A DNA stretch of 64,000 nucleotides, from positions 1-64,000 of the forward strand of contig CAVIJD010000003.1 in NCBI GenBank assembly GCA_963643165.1, given 5' to 3'. This stretch comes from F23-D06 sp963643165 (GTDB lineage Bacteria; Bacteroidota; Bacteroidia; Bacteroidales; WCHB1-69). The position numbers and the translations under genes were made by a program. This document shows, piece by piece, positions 1 through 6,450 of this stretch. Under the pieces are notes generated by a model, which worked only from the letters and a program-made list of their open reading frames with translations, was not told where the DNA came from and ran no database searches. Numbering within the stretch: the first letter of the stretch is position 1; every line of letters starts with the position of its first letter.

Positions 1-247
1 CGCGTCCGCCCGCAATCACAAATTTCACCTTCGTCCAGCTGTTTTTGCGTATCAATTCTTGCGTTGTCACGATGTAATCGGCGTGCATCACTATGCCAAT
101 GGCGCTGATGCAGTCGGCCCGCTCGAACGCCTCCACCGAATGCTCCAAAATGCTGCGCCCATCGCTGAGCGGCAACAGCTGTTTCGGCACATCGCCACCA
201 ATGCGACTGCCCATTCCACCTGCCAATATGATTGCGAAGTTTGTCAT
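1..247 (-). CDS. ispD: Second ispD copy, 5' part only (runs off window edge)
   Basis: The minus strand from an ATG at 247 encodes the first 82 residues of a 2-C-methyl-D-erythritol 4-phosphate cytidylyltransferase, including the nucleotide-binding loop ending in PKQ. The DNA is identical to the first part of the complete ispD at 1384-2091, and the ribosome-binding region is identical too. The window ends before the rest of the enzyme, so it cannot be decided from here whether this is a full second copy or a fragment left by a duplication. It lies downstream of the DUF1016 gene in the same direction. Confidence 0.8.
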   Translation of the reverse strand, partial: MTNFAIILAGGMGSRIGGDVPKQLLPLSDGRSILEHSVEAFERADCISAIGIVMHADYIVTTQELIRKNSWTKVKFVIAGGR

Positions 248-251
248 TCTA

Positions 252-317
252 TCACCTCTCAATGTCCACCTCGGGTGTCAGTTCTCGTTTCAGTTCTATG
301 CGTTCGGTTTCTTGCAT
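252..317 (-). pseudogene. Truncated start of an AlbA_2/ATP-binding-type protein (left copy)
   Basis: A 21-codon reading frame starts with ATG at 317 and reads METxRIExKxEL-like: MQETERIELKRELTPEVDIE followed by R and a stop. This resembles the opening of AlbA_2-domain (Schlafen-like) ATP-binding proteins common in Bacteroidota, which begin with an ExxRIExKxxL segment and continue into a long domain. Here it stops at once, five bases before the ispD start region. It is either a remnant or a short leader; the same 66 bases are present at 2096-2161. Family assignment rests on memory of the motif and is tentative. Confidence 0.45.
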
Positions 318-342
318 TGGGGGTCTTTATCTTGAATCATTC

Positions 343-1368
343 TTATTTTGTTCTGTCTTCTAGTTGTTTGCGCTCACGTACCATTTCATCTTGCAGAGTC
401 TGTACGGATGGAAGTTCCAATATGTACTTGGAGGCGAAAATCTGTCTGTGTTCGGCAAGAACGGAGTATTTGACTACCGCCTCGTTCTTTTCTGAACATA
501 ATATCAAACCCAATGTTGGATTGTCATCTTTATGTTTATAAAGATTATCAAACATACGGATATAACTATCCATCTGTCCGACATCTTGGTGCGTGAGTTT
601 GCCCAACTTGAGGTCTATCAGTACATGACACTTGAGAATAGAATGATAGAACACTAAGTCCACATAGAAATCTTCGTCCTCATAGCGCATTAGTTTCTGT
701 CGTGCTACAAAGCAAAAACCTTTACCTAACTCCAATAAGAACGACTGTAGATTGTCGATTAGTCCTTGTTCTATGGTGGACTCGTGTAGCGCAGGATAAT
801 CTTTCAGGTTCAAGAAGTCAAGCACATACGGATCGTGTATGAAGTTTTGCGGAGTTAGTGCTGATAGTTTCTCGATGGCTTCTGAACGTACGGAATCTTT
901 GTCTGCGCTATTGAGTAGTCGTTCATAATACAGTGCAGAGATCTGCCTGTCCAACTGCCGAGAAGACCAAGCCTGTTCCGCTGCTTCGTTCATGTACCAT
1001 TGGCGTGCTTGCTCGTCTTGTACCCTGATTAACAGACGATAATGTGACCATGTCAATTCGGGACGCAGTGTGTCCCGAATTGGAAACATTAAGAAGAATT
1101 GCCTTATTTTACGTAACTCTCTCACGCCAAATCCTTTTCCGAACTCTTCTGTCAGCTTGATAGAGAGTTCTTCTAAGACAGCCTTCCCGTATTCAGCACG
1201 TGTGTTGCCTTTCTGCTCGTCTTCTACAATTAGTTTGCCGATGTTCCAATAGGCAGTAACCATGGCAAAGTTCACCGCGTTGTATGCAGTGTGTCGCGTC
1301 GACAGCAGTTTCTCTCGGATATTGCTGAGCAATTGGTCGCCATTCTCCTGTTTTATGATTTGGTTCAT
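343..1368 (-). CDS. DUF1016 / YhcG-family PDDEXK nuclease domain protein
   Basis: 341 residues. The N-terminal half (about 1-170) matches the DUF1016 N-terminal domain, with the typical AYWNIGKLIVEDE and RELRKIRQFF segments. The C-terminal half is the PDDEXK-like part, with EDFYVDLVFYHSILKCHVLI, then DLKLGKLTHQDVGQMDSY, where the Asp and the D-L-K triplet are the expected metal-site positions. Members are usually found near restriction or defence islands; the biological role is not settled. The gene starts 15 bases downstream of the ispD stop on the same strand, and it sits between two direct repeats carrying ispD 5' ends, which suggests it moved or was duplicated together with ispD. Its bases look more A+T-rich than the neighbouring housekeeping genes. 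Confidence 0.88.
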   Translation of the reverse strand: MNQIIKQENGDQLLSNIREKLLSTRHTAYNAVNFAMVTAYWNIGKLIVEDEQKGNTRAEYGKAVLEELSIKLTEEFGKGFGVRELRKIRQFFLMFPIRDTLRPELTWSHYRLLIRVQDEQARQWYMNEAAEQAWSSRQLDRQISALYYERLLNSADKDSVRSEAIEKLSALTPQNFIHDPYVLDFLNLKDYPALHESTIEQGLIDNLQSFLLELGKGFCFVARQKLMRYEDEDFYVDLVFYHSILKCHVLIDLKLGKLTHQDVGQMDSYIRMFDNLYKHKDDNPTLGLILCSEKNEAVVKYSVLAEHRQIFASKYILELPSVQTLQDEMVRERKQLEDRTK

Positions 1369-1383
1369 GTTTTCAATTTCAAA

Positions 1384-2091
1384 TTATTGGTTGCTCAGAT
1401 CTTCTCTAAAGGTTATCTTCCTATTTCCTGCTTCGCCCAGAACAATGGCTATTGGCACATTGGGCAGATTACGGTGCAAAATGCCGCAGTCGTCGGTGGC
1501 TTGCATGGCGGCATCGTTCAGTGCCAATCGATATGCTTGCGCTATTGTGCCGAGACGAAATCCCTGCGGTGTCTGGGCGCACATCAGTTGCGCGCGGTCG
1601 GGGATGTCTGCTATGGCTATGCCGCCGTTGTGTTTGCGGGTGGTATAGACGGTGTCGGTGGCAGGCACGGCTACGGTCACGGCTTCGTGCTTTTCGAGCG
1701 CGGCACACACATCGGCTATTATGCGCTGACTCACAAATGGTCGCGCCGCATCGTGCAACAACACGTTGGTGCTGTCTTTTTGCACTTCAGTATTGACTGT
1801 TTTTTCAATCTCGCGAATGGCGTTCACGCTCGATTCCCAACGTTCGCGTCCGCCCGCAATCACAAATTTCACCTTCGTCCAGCTGTTTTTGCGTATCAAT
1901 TCTTGCGTTGTCACGATGTAATCGGCGTGCATCACTATGCCAATGGCGCTGATGCAGTCGGCCCGCTCGAACGCCTCCACCGAATGCTCCAAAATGCTGC
2001 GCCCATCGCTGAGCGGCAACAGCTGTTTCGGCACATCGCCACCAATGCGACTGCCCATTCCACCTGCCAATATGATTGCGAAGTTTGTCAT
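1384..2091 (-). CDS. ispD: 2-C-methyl-D-erythritol 4-phosphate cytidylyltransferase (IspD)
   Basis: 235 residues. IspD couples CTP with MEP to form CDP-methylerythritol in the cytoplasmic MEP isoprenoid pathway. Visible motifs are the LAGGMGSRIGGDVPKQ loop at residues 8-23, LLHDAARPF, a VPATDTVY segment, AQTPQGF and a C-terminal GNRKITFREDL, all standard for the family. I start at ATG 2091 because an AGGTG ribosome site lies five bases upstream; a TTG five codons earlier is in frame but less likely. The pathway partner ispF is at 11.2 kb. A second copy of its 5' end lies at 1-247. The promoter is probably the TATCTTTG at 2369-2376. Confidence 0.93.
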   Translation of the reverse strand: MTNFAIILAGGMGSRIGGDVPKQLLPLSDGRSILEHSVEAFERADCISAIGIVMHADYIVTTQELIRKNSWTKVKFVIAGGRERWESSVNAIREIEKTVNTEVQKDSTNVLLHDAARPFVSQRIIADVCAALEKHEAVTVAVPATDTVYTTRKHNGGIAIADIPDRAQLMCAQTPQGFRLGTIAQAYRLALNDAAMQATDDCGILHRNLPNVPIAIVLGEAGNRKITFREDLSNQ

Positions 2092-2162
2092 TCTATCACC
2101 TCTCAATGTCCACCTCGGGTGTCAGTTCTCGTTTCAGTTCTATGCGTTCGGTTTCTTGCATT
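1845..2162. repeat. Direct repeat, right copy (matches 1-318)
   Basis: Covers the start of the complete ispD gene, its leader and the 21-codon truncated frame. It carries two more T than the left copy at the end of the identical stretch, after which the copies diverge but remain recognisably related to about 2241. Confidence 0.9.
2096..2161 (-). pseudogene. Truncated start of an AlbA_2/ATP-binding-type protein (right copy)
   Basis: Same 21-codon frame as at 252-317, immediately upstream of the complete ispD. The stop codon lies just before the ispD ribosome site. Because both copies are identical, the truncation happened before the duplication. Confidence 0.45.
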
Positions 2163-2197
2163 TTGGGGGTCTTAATCTTGAATTATTCTTGTTTTGT

Positions 2198-2254
2198 TCA
2201 GTCTTTTAGTAGTTTGCGGTTGCGTACCATTTCATCTTGCTTTTGTTCGTCATA
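2198..2254 (-). pseudogene. Remnant of the 3' end of a second DUF1016 gene
   Basis: The minus strand reads EQKQDEMVRNRKLLKD and a stop, matching the C-terminus of the intact DUF1016 protein (LQDEMVRERKQLEDRTK). No upstream part of the gene remains. This shows that a DUF1016 gene once preceded this ispD copy as well, so the duplicated unit was DUF1016 plus ispD. Confidence 0.7.
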
Positions 2255-2547
2255 TTTTTACTTTTAGATTCGCCCCACAGTGTGTGCCTTTTTGAATTTA
2301 CCACTCGCACTGTTCTGCTATTATGGGCAAGAGTCTTGAGTGGTCAGAATAGCATCTAAAGTGACTGCAAAGATACATTTATTTCGATAAATTACACATT
2401 CTTGGGCGGGGTATTTCACGGCTGCCGCACGAATTTAGAATATAGAGGCGTTACGCTTGTTGTTCTTTCACTCTTTCCACAAGGTTGAGCCTCTTCGAGG
2501 CTCTGTTTGGCTTGGGGCGCGGCTTGCTCCGACGGCTTCACCGTCGG
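2255..2547. other. Intergenic stretch with promoter and two hairpins
   Basis: No coding frame that I would support between the DUF1016 remnant and the end of the gmhA operon. It holds one minus-strand promoter-like box (2369-2376) and two perfect short inverted repeats (2487-2503 and 2529-2547), listed separately. Confidence 0.7.
2369..2376 (-). promoter_or_regulatory. Candidate -7 promoter box (TATCTTTG)
   Basis: On the minus strand the sequence reads TATCTTTGC, the Bacteroidota TAnnTTTG -7 element. It would drive the ispD / DUF1016 unit. No clear TTTG at -33 is visible. Confidence 0.6.
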
Positions 2548-2556
2548 TTATGGAGC
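2487..2556. repeat. Pair of perfect hairpins, REP-like
   Basis: First hairpin: GAGCCTC, loop TTC, GAGGCTC at 2487-2503. Second: CCGACGG, loop CTTCA, CCGTCGG at 2529-2547, extendable through GCTCC at 2526 and GGAGC ending at 2556. Neither is followed by a T run on either strand, so a simple intrinsic terminator is not favoured. The second hairpin begins exactly where the truncated nucleotidyltransferase frame ends. Confidence 0.6.
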
Positions 2557-2586
2557 GGAACCGCCGGCAAGTATGATTATTTCCAT
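2548..2586 (-). pseudogene. Truncated nucleotidyltransferase start after gmhA (12 codons)
   Basis: One base after the gmhA stop an ATG opens MEIIILAGGSAP and stops. MExIILAGG is the standard N-terminus of HddC/RfbA-type sugar nucleotidyltransferases, which follow gmhA in GDP-heptose operons. The frame ends at the edge of the hairpin at 2529-2547. I read it as the stub of a lost sugar-phosphate nucleotidyltransferase. Confidence 0.5.
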
Positions 2587-2587
2587 G

Positions 2588-3250
2588 TCAGTTCCGTTCA
2601 TCTCCGTTTGCGAAAAAATGACTTTCCAACATCAAGCATAGACAATGATACACCGGCAGGTGAAGTTCTTGGATTTTGTAGGTTTCCGTTTCCGGCACCC
2701 GGATGCAAACGTCGGCCACGTCAGTGAGTTTGCTCTCTTTTTGACCGGTGAGACCGATTACTTTCAACCCTAAAGCTTTGGCCGTGACTGCCGCGTAGAG
2801 GACATTCTGGCTGTTTCCGGAAGTGGAGATGCCGAGGAAACAGTCACCCGGCCTGCCATATCCGTAAACTTGCTGGGCAAAAACAAGTGCGGGGTCGCAA
2901 TCATTCATGAAAGCGGTCGAAAGGGACGTGTGCGCCGTGAGGGCAATGGCTGGAAGCGCCCCCTGAAGACGGCTGGCCAGCGTGTCCCCTAACACAGGGT
3001 CTATCGCTTTCAAGGCATCAGTCTGCTCGGTGGGTATGTTGCGTTTCCGTTTGAATTCCTTCATCAATTCGCCCACAATGTGCTCCGAATCGGCTGCGGA
3101 CCCGCCATTGCCGCAAACCAATAGTTTGCCGCCGTTGGCGAACGCCTCCTCCAGAACGTCGTATGCGCATATTATGTCATTTTTACACGTCTCCAATGAG
3201 GGATAACGCGAAACAAGCAGGTCTATGTGGTTCATCAAATTGTTATTCAT
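2588..3250 (-). CDS. gmhA: SIS-domain phosphoheptose isomerase (GmhA-like)
   Basis: 220 residues. GmhA converts sedoheptulose 7-phosphate to glycero-manno-heptose 7-phosphate for LPS core, S-layer or capsule heptose. The SIS fold is shown by VCGNGGSAADSEHIVGEL at about residues 45-62, ISTSGNSQNV in the middle, and the ETETYKIQELHLPVYH segment near the C-terminus that carries the family Glu and His. A ~20-residue insert with acidic and basic residues (about 64-90) is present, as in other GmhA proteins. The ATG overlaps the stop of an upstream 39-codon nucleotidyltransferase stub. Partner heptose genes (kinase, guanylyltransferase, epimerase) are not intact here, so the real substrate remains open. 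Confidence 0.82.
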   Translation of the reverse strand: MNNNLMNHIDLLVSRYPSLETCKNDIICAYDVLEEAFANGGKLLVCGNGGSAADSEHIVGELMKEFKRKRNIPTEQTDALKAIDPVLGDTLASRLQGALPAIALTAHTSLSTAFMNDCDPALVFAQQVYGYGRPGDCFLGISTSGNSQNVLYAAVTAKALGLKVIGLTGQKESKLTDVADVCIRVPETETYKIQELHLPVYHCLCLMLESHFFANGDERN

Positions 3251-3366
3251 ACTTGTGTGTTATTGGATTGGGATATCTTTTCGTGGTGAATATTCCGTTG
3301 TTTGGGCACGGCGGTCCCCAAACGCTTGCCGGCACTGCCGGCTAACAGGATAGCAATGTTCTTCAT
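3247..3366 (-). pseudogene. Truncated IspD/TarI-type cytidylyltransferase start (39 codons)
   Basis: ATG at 3366 opens MKNIAILLAGSAGKRLGTAV then PKQ, an unmistakable N-terminal loop of the IspD/TarI cytidylyltransferase family, followed by unrelated residues and a stop that overlaps the gmhA start (ATGA). About 200 residues are missing. It follows a promoter at 3395-3424 directly, so it is probably still transcribed and may act only as a translated leader for gmhA. Confidence 0.65.
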
Positions 3367-3394
3367 TGTTGTCGTGACTCTTTTTCAACGAGCG

Positions 3395-3424
3395 CAAAGA
3401 TAGTCAAATTTCGCTGCACGCCAA
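3395..3424 (-). promoter_or_regulatory. Promoter of the gmhA unit (TTG-N19-TATCTTTG)
   Basis: Minus strand: TTG, 19 bases, then TATCTTTG, a good match to the Bacteroidota -33/-7 promoter. The -7 box lies about 30 bases before the ATG at 3366. Confidence 0.75.
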
Positions 3425-3454
3425 TGCGCACATTCGGCGATTTTCGGCAAGTGC

Positions 3455-3499
3455 AAAAAAGGAGGGGTGGCGTGCTGAAAAAGCACGCCACCCCTCCTT
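3455..3499 (-). terminator. Strong intrinsic terminator after the M16 peptidase gene
   Basis: Perfect 18-bp stem (3459-3476 with 3482-3499), five-base loop, followed on the minus strand by six T (3455-3460). It ends the long minus-strand run that starts at porU. Confidence 0.93.
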
Positions 3500-3540
3500 G
3501 GAACGCTTCAGCCATGCGTCCGAAGCATTATGTTCTGAGT

Positions 3541-6378
3541 TTACTCTTTCTTGGCAGATTCCGGATAGAGGTCAACGCGGGTATAGACATCGAGGTTGAG
3601 GTAACTCTGCAAGAAGCTGATGATTTCTTTGTTGGTGATGGAGTTGATGAGGTCGTTGTAATTGTTTACATCGTTGAGGTCACCATTGTAGAAAACTTTG
3701 CTGTAGATGTAAGAGGACCAGAAGCTGTTGGTTTGGATGTCCTTTTCGCGGGTGCTGATGATCTGTTTTTTCACTTTGGCAAGCGTTTTCTTGTCAACGC
3801 CTTTTTTCTGGATGTTTTTGAGGATTTTGATGCAAGCGTCGGTCAGCACGTCGGTGTTGTCGGGGTTACAGCCCAGCATGATCATCAATTCAAATTTGCC
3901 CTCGGGATATTTGGAAAGTCCAACCTGAGCCATCGGAGAATAGACGCCTCCCATCTTTTCACGGATGATTTGGACAAGATAGACATCGAGTGCATCGCTG
4001 ATGATGCTCGAGATGGCAGCGTTACGGGTGCTGTACGGGGCGGCGGAACTGAAGTCGATGCCCAGCCAGCCCTGCTGCTCTGCGCCAAAATAGACATTCT
4101 CCCGTACGGATTCTTTTGCGGGAGCTTGGAAGACTTCTTTGGCGATGGCCTCTTTCTCGTTCGGGTTGGTCTTCAGTGAGCCAAGATAAATGTTGATGAG
4201 GTCGGTGATGGTTTTTTCGTCGTAGTTGCCGACAAAAACAAAGGTGAAGTCGGCGGGGTTGGCGAAACGCTCTTTGTAGATTTTGACGGCACGGTCAAAG
4301 TCAACTTTGTCGAGGTCTTCCTGGGTGAAGCTGAGGACGGTTTTCTCGTAGGGGTTATGTGCCTGTGACGCATCGAGGAATGCACCGAAGAAGCGGTACA
4401 TTGCATTGGCATTCAGCATTTTGATTTGTTCAGAGGTTTCATCCATTACCAAAGCTTTGGCAGCGGTGTCGATTCTGGGTGCAGCAAAGAAGGCGTGGAG
4501 GTATTGGAAGAAGAACTCCAGGTCTTTAGGGGTGGATGAGCCTTGGAAACCTTCGTTGGTTGCTCCGATGAAAGGTGTGATGCCTACGCTTTTACCTTTC
4601 ATTTTCTTCATCAGCGTGTTGTAGTCGAGTTCGGCGATGCCGGCGCGGTCAATGATGCTGGAAGCGAAGTAGGCGCTGAGCAGGTCGCTCTCTTTGCAGA
4701 GACTAAAACCGCCGTGGCTGATGGCAGAGAAGAGAATCTGGTCATTCTTGAATGTGGTGGGTTTGAGGATGACTTTGATGCCGTTGGAGAGGGTGAGCTG
4801 TTTGCCGTTGATGGAGGGGAGGTCTTCGCTCTTCACTACAGAACCCGGCGTGAGGGAGGATCTTTCTACGATTTCCTGATCTTTGTAGGTGTCAACGTAT
4901 GCAGAAACGTTCTTCAATGAGGGGTCTTGAATGGTTTGGAGCACCTGCTCTTTGGTAGGAACGGTCACACCTTCTTTGTTGGGGGCGGTGACGATGGCCA
5001 CGAAGTTCTCCGGTGTGATCCACTCTTTTGCCATGGCGTTGATTTCTTGGAGCGTGATGTCGTCAAGCATCTTTTGGGCATAGTTGTACTCGCGTTTTGC
5101 GCCCGGAATGGGGTCGTGGTGCAGGAAATGGTTGATGTATTCGCTGGCAAAACGGGAAGATTCGGTCTTTTCAACCTCGTTTGCGGCTCTCTCATAACTG
5201 TCCAGGAGTTCCACTTTGGCACGGTCGAGTTCGGTCTGCAAGAATCCGTGTTGGAGCACACGGTAGTCTTCTCTCATGAGCGTTTGGATCGTTTCGATGA
5301 TTCTGTTCTCTTTGCTGGAAGCATAGAGGGCATATTCGTCAGTGGAACCGATCAGTTGGCCGTAGCCGGCGCTGGCACCGATGAACGGACATTTAGGGTC
5401 TTGTTGCATCTCGGTGAGACGGGCGTCAAACATGGTGTTGTAAAGGTCGATGGCCAGCTGTTTGCGGAAGTCGCCGATGGTTTTCATGGCGAAATGCGGG
5501 AACTTGCGGATGAGCATCACGGTGTTGCCGGAAGCCTCTTTGTCGGTGCAGACAGATACCAGCGGCTCTTTGTTCATGCCGATGGGATAGTCCTCTTTTA
5601 CACGCGGGTTGGCAATAGGTTTGATGTTGCCGAACATGGTCTTGATTTTAGCCTCCACTGCGTCAACGTCAATGTCGCCGACTACGATGACGGCCTGCAG
5701 GTCAGGACGGTACCAGTCGTGGTAGAAGTCTTTGATGAGTTGATATTCAAAACCTTGGATAATTTCGATGAGTCCGATGGGCATACGGGTGGCATAGCGG
5801 GAGTCTTTCATCAGCACAGGCCACCACTCTTTGCGCATACGGTCGTCGGCGCCTAAGCCGAGACGGTACTCTTCGGAGATGACGCCGCGTTCGTCGTCAA
5901 TTTCTTTGTTGTCATAAAGCAGTCCGTTGGCCCAGCCTCTGAGGATCTTGAGTCCCATGTCGAGGTTGTTGGGGTTGTCGAGCGGCATCGGGATCATATA
6001 GACGGTCTCGTCAAAACTGGTGTAGGCGTTCAGGTCTGCGCCGAACACGACACCTATTTTCTGCAGTTCATCGACCATGGTGTTGCCCGGGAAGCCTTCA
6101 ATGCCGTTGAAAGCCATGTGCTCGGTGAAGTGGGCGAGTCCCCTTTGGTTCTCGTTCTCTTGATTGGAACCGGCATTGACGGCAAGACGCAACTCGACGC
6201 GGTTTTTCGGGTATTCGTTGTGACGGATGTAGTAGGTCATTCCGTTGTCCAGTTTCCCGATTTTCACTTTTGGATCCGGATTGATGGGTTTTGTCAGATC
6301 CAGTTTCTGGTTTTGACCGTATGAAAAATTCATCGCGGTCAGCATGCATGCAAATGCAATGAGCAATACTTTTTTCAT
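3541..6378 (-). CDS. M16 family zinc metallopeptidase (PqqL/insulinase-like), secreted
   Basis: 945 residues with a signal peptide (about 1-21, ending FSYG). The inverted zinc motif HxxEH is seen as HFTEH at residues 83-87, with the distal Glu expected in the ERGVISEEYRLG segment about 75 residues later. The length fits the two-half, four-domain M16 clamshell fold (PqqL-like) found in many Bacteroidota. It likely degrades peptides in the periplasm; the substrate is unknown. It is the last gene of the minus-strand series porU-porV-ispF-M3-gldF-gldG-M16 and is closed by the terminator at 3455-3499. The 72-base gap to gldG shows no promoter I can defend. Confidence 0.9.
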   Translation of the reverse strand: MKKVLLIAFACMLTAMNFSYGQNQKLDLTKPINPDPKVKIGKLDNGMTYYIRHNEYPKNRVELRLAVNAGSNQENENQRGLAHFTEHMAFNGIEGFPGNTMVDELQKIGVVFGADLNAYTSFDETVYMIPMPLDNPNNLDMGLKILRGWANGLLYDNKEIDDERGVISEEYRLGLGADDRMRKEWWPVLMKDSRYATRMPIGLIEIIQGFEYQLIKDFYHDWYRPDLQAVIVVGDIDVDAVEAKIKTMFGNIKPIANPRVKEDYPIGMNKEPLVSVCTDKEASGNTVMLIRKFPHFAMKTIGDFRKQLAIDLYNTMFDARLTEMQQDPKCPFIGASAGYGQLIGSTDEYALYASSKENRIIETIQTLMREDYRVLQHGFLQTELDRAKVELLDSYERAANEVEKTESSRFASEYINHFLHHDPIPGAKREYNYAQKMLDDITLQEINAMAKEWITPENFVAIVTAPNKEGVTVPTKEQVLQTIQDPSLKNVSAYVDTYKDQEIVERSSLTPGSVVKSEDLPSINGKQLTLSNGIKVILKPTTFKNDQILFSAISHGGFSLCKESDLLSAYFASSIIDRAGIAELDYNTLMKKMKGKSVGITPFIGATNEGFQGSSTPKDLEFFFQYLHAFFAAPRIDTAAKALVMDETSEQIKMLNANAMYRFFGAFLDASQAHNPYEKTVLSFTQEDLDKVDFDRAVKIYKERFANPADFTFVFVGNYDEKTITDLINIYLGSLKTNPNEKEAIAKEVFQAPAKESVRENVYFGAEQQGWLGIDFSSAAPYSTRNAAISSIISDALDVYLVQIIREKMGGVYSPMAQVGLSKYPEGKFELMIMLGCNPDNTDVLTDACIKILKNIQKKGVDKKTLAKVKKQIISTREKDIQTNSFWSSYIYSKVFYNGDLNDVNNYNDLINSITNKEIISFLQSYLNLDVYTRVDLYPESAKKE

Positions 6379-6450
6379 TTTTTTATTGATGTTTAATTGA
6401 TTGTGCTATTTGACTTTATCTGTTTTTGTTATGACTATGTTTTTTGTGAC

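Larger units (their letters stand above)
1..318. repeat. Direct repeat, left copy (identical to 1845-2162 except a 2-nt T-run difference at its end)
   Basis: Positions 1-318 match 1845-2162 base for base as far as I can follow by eye, except that the right copy carries two more T at its end. Weaker similarity continues to about 397 and 2241. The left limit is the window edge, so the repeat may be longer. It covers the ispD start and the short leader before it. The two copies flank the DUF1016 gene. Confidence 0.9.

Noticed and set aside
1469..1708. Arg/His-rich small frame on the minus strand
   Set aside because: Out-of-frame shadow inside ispD.
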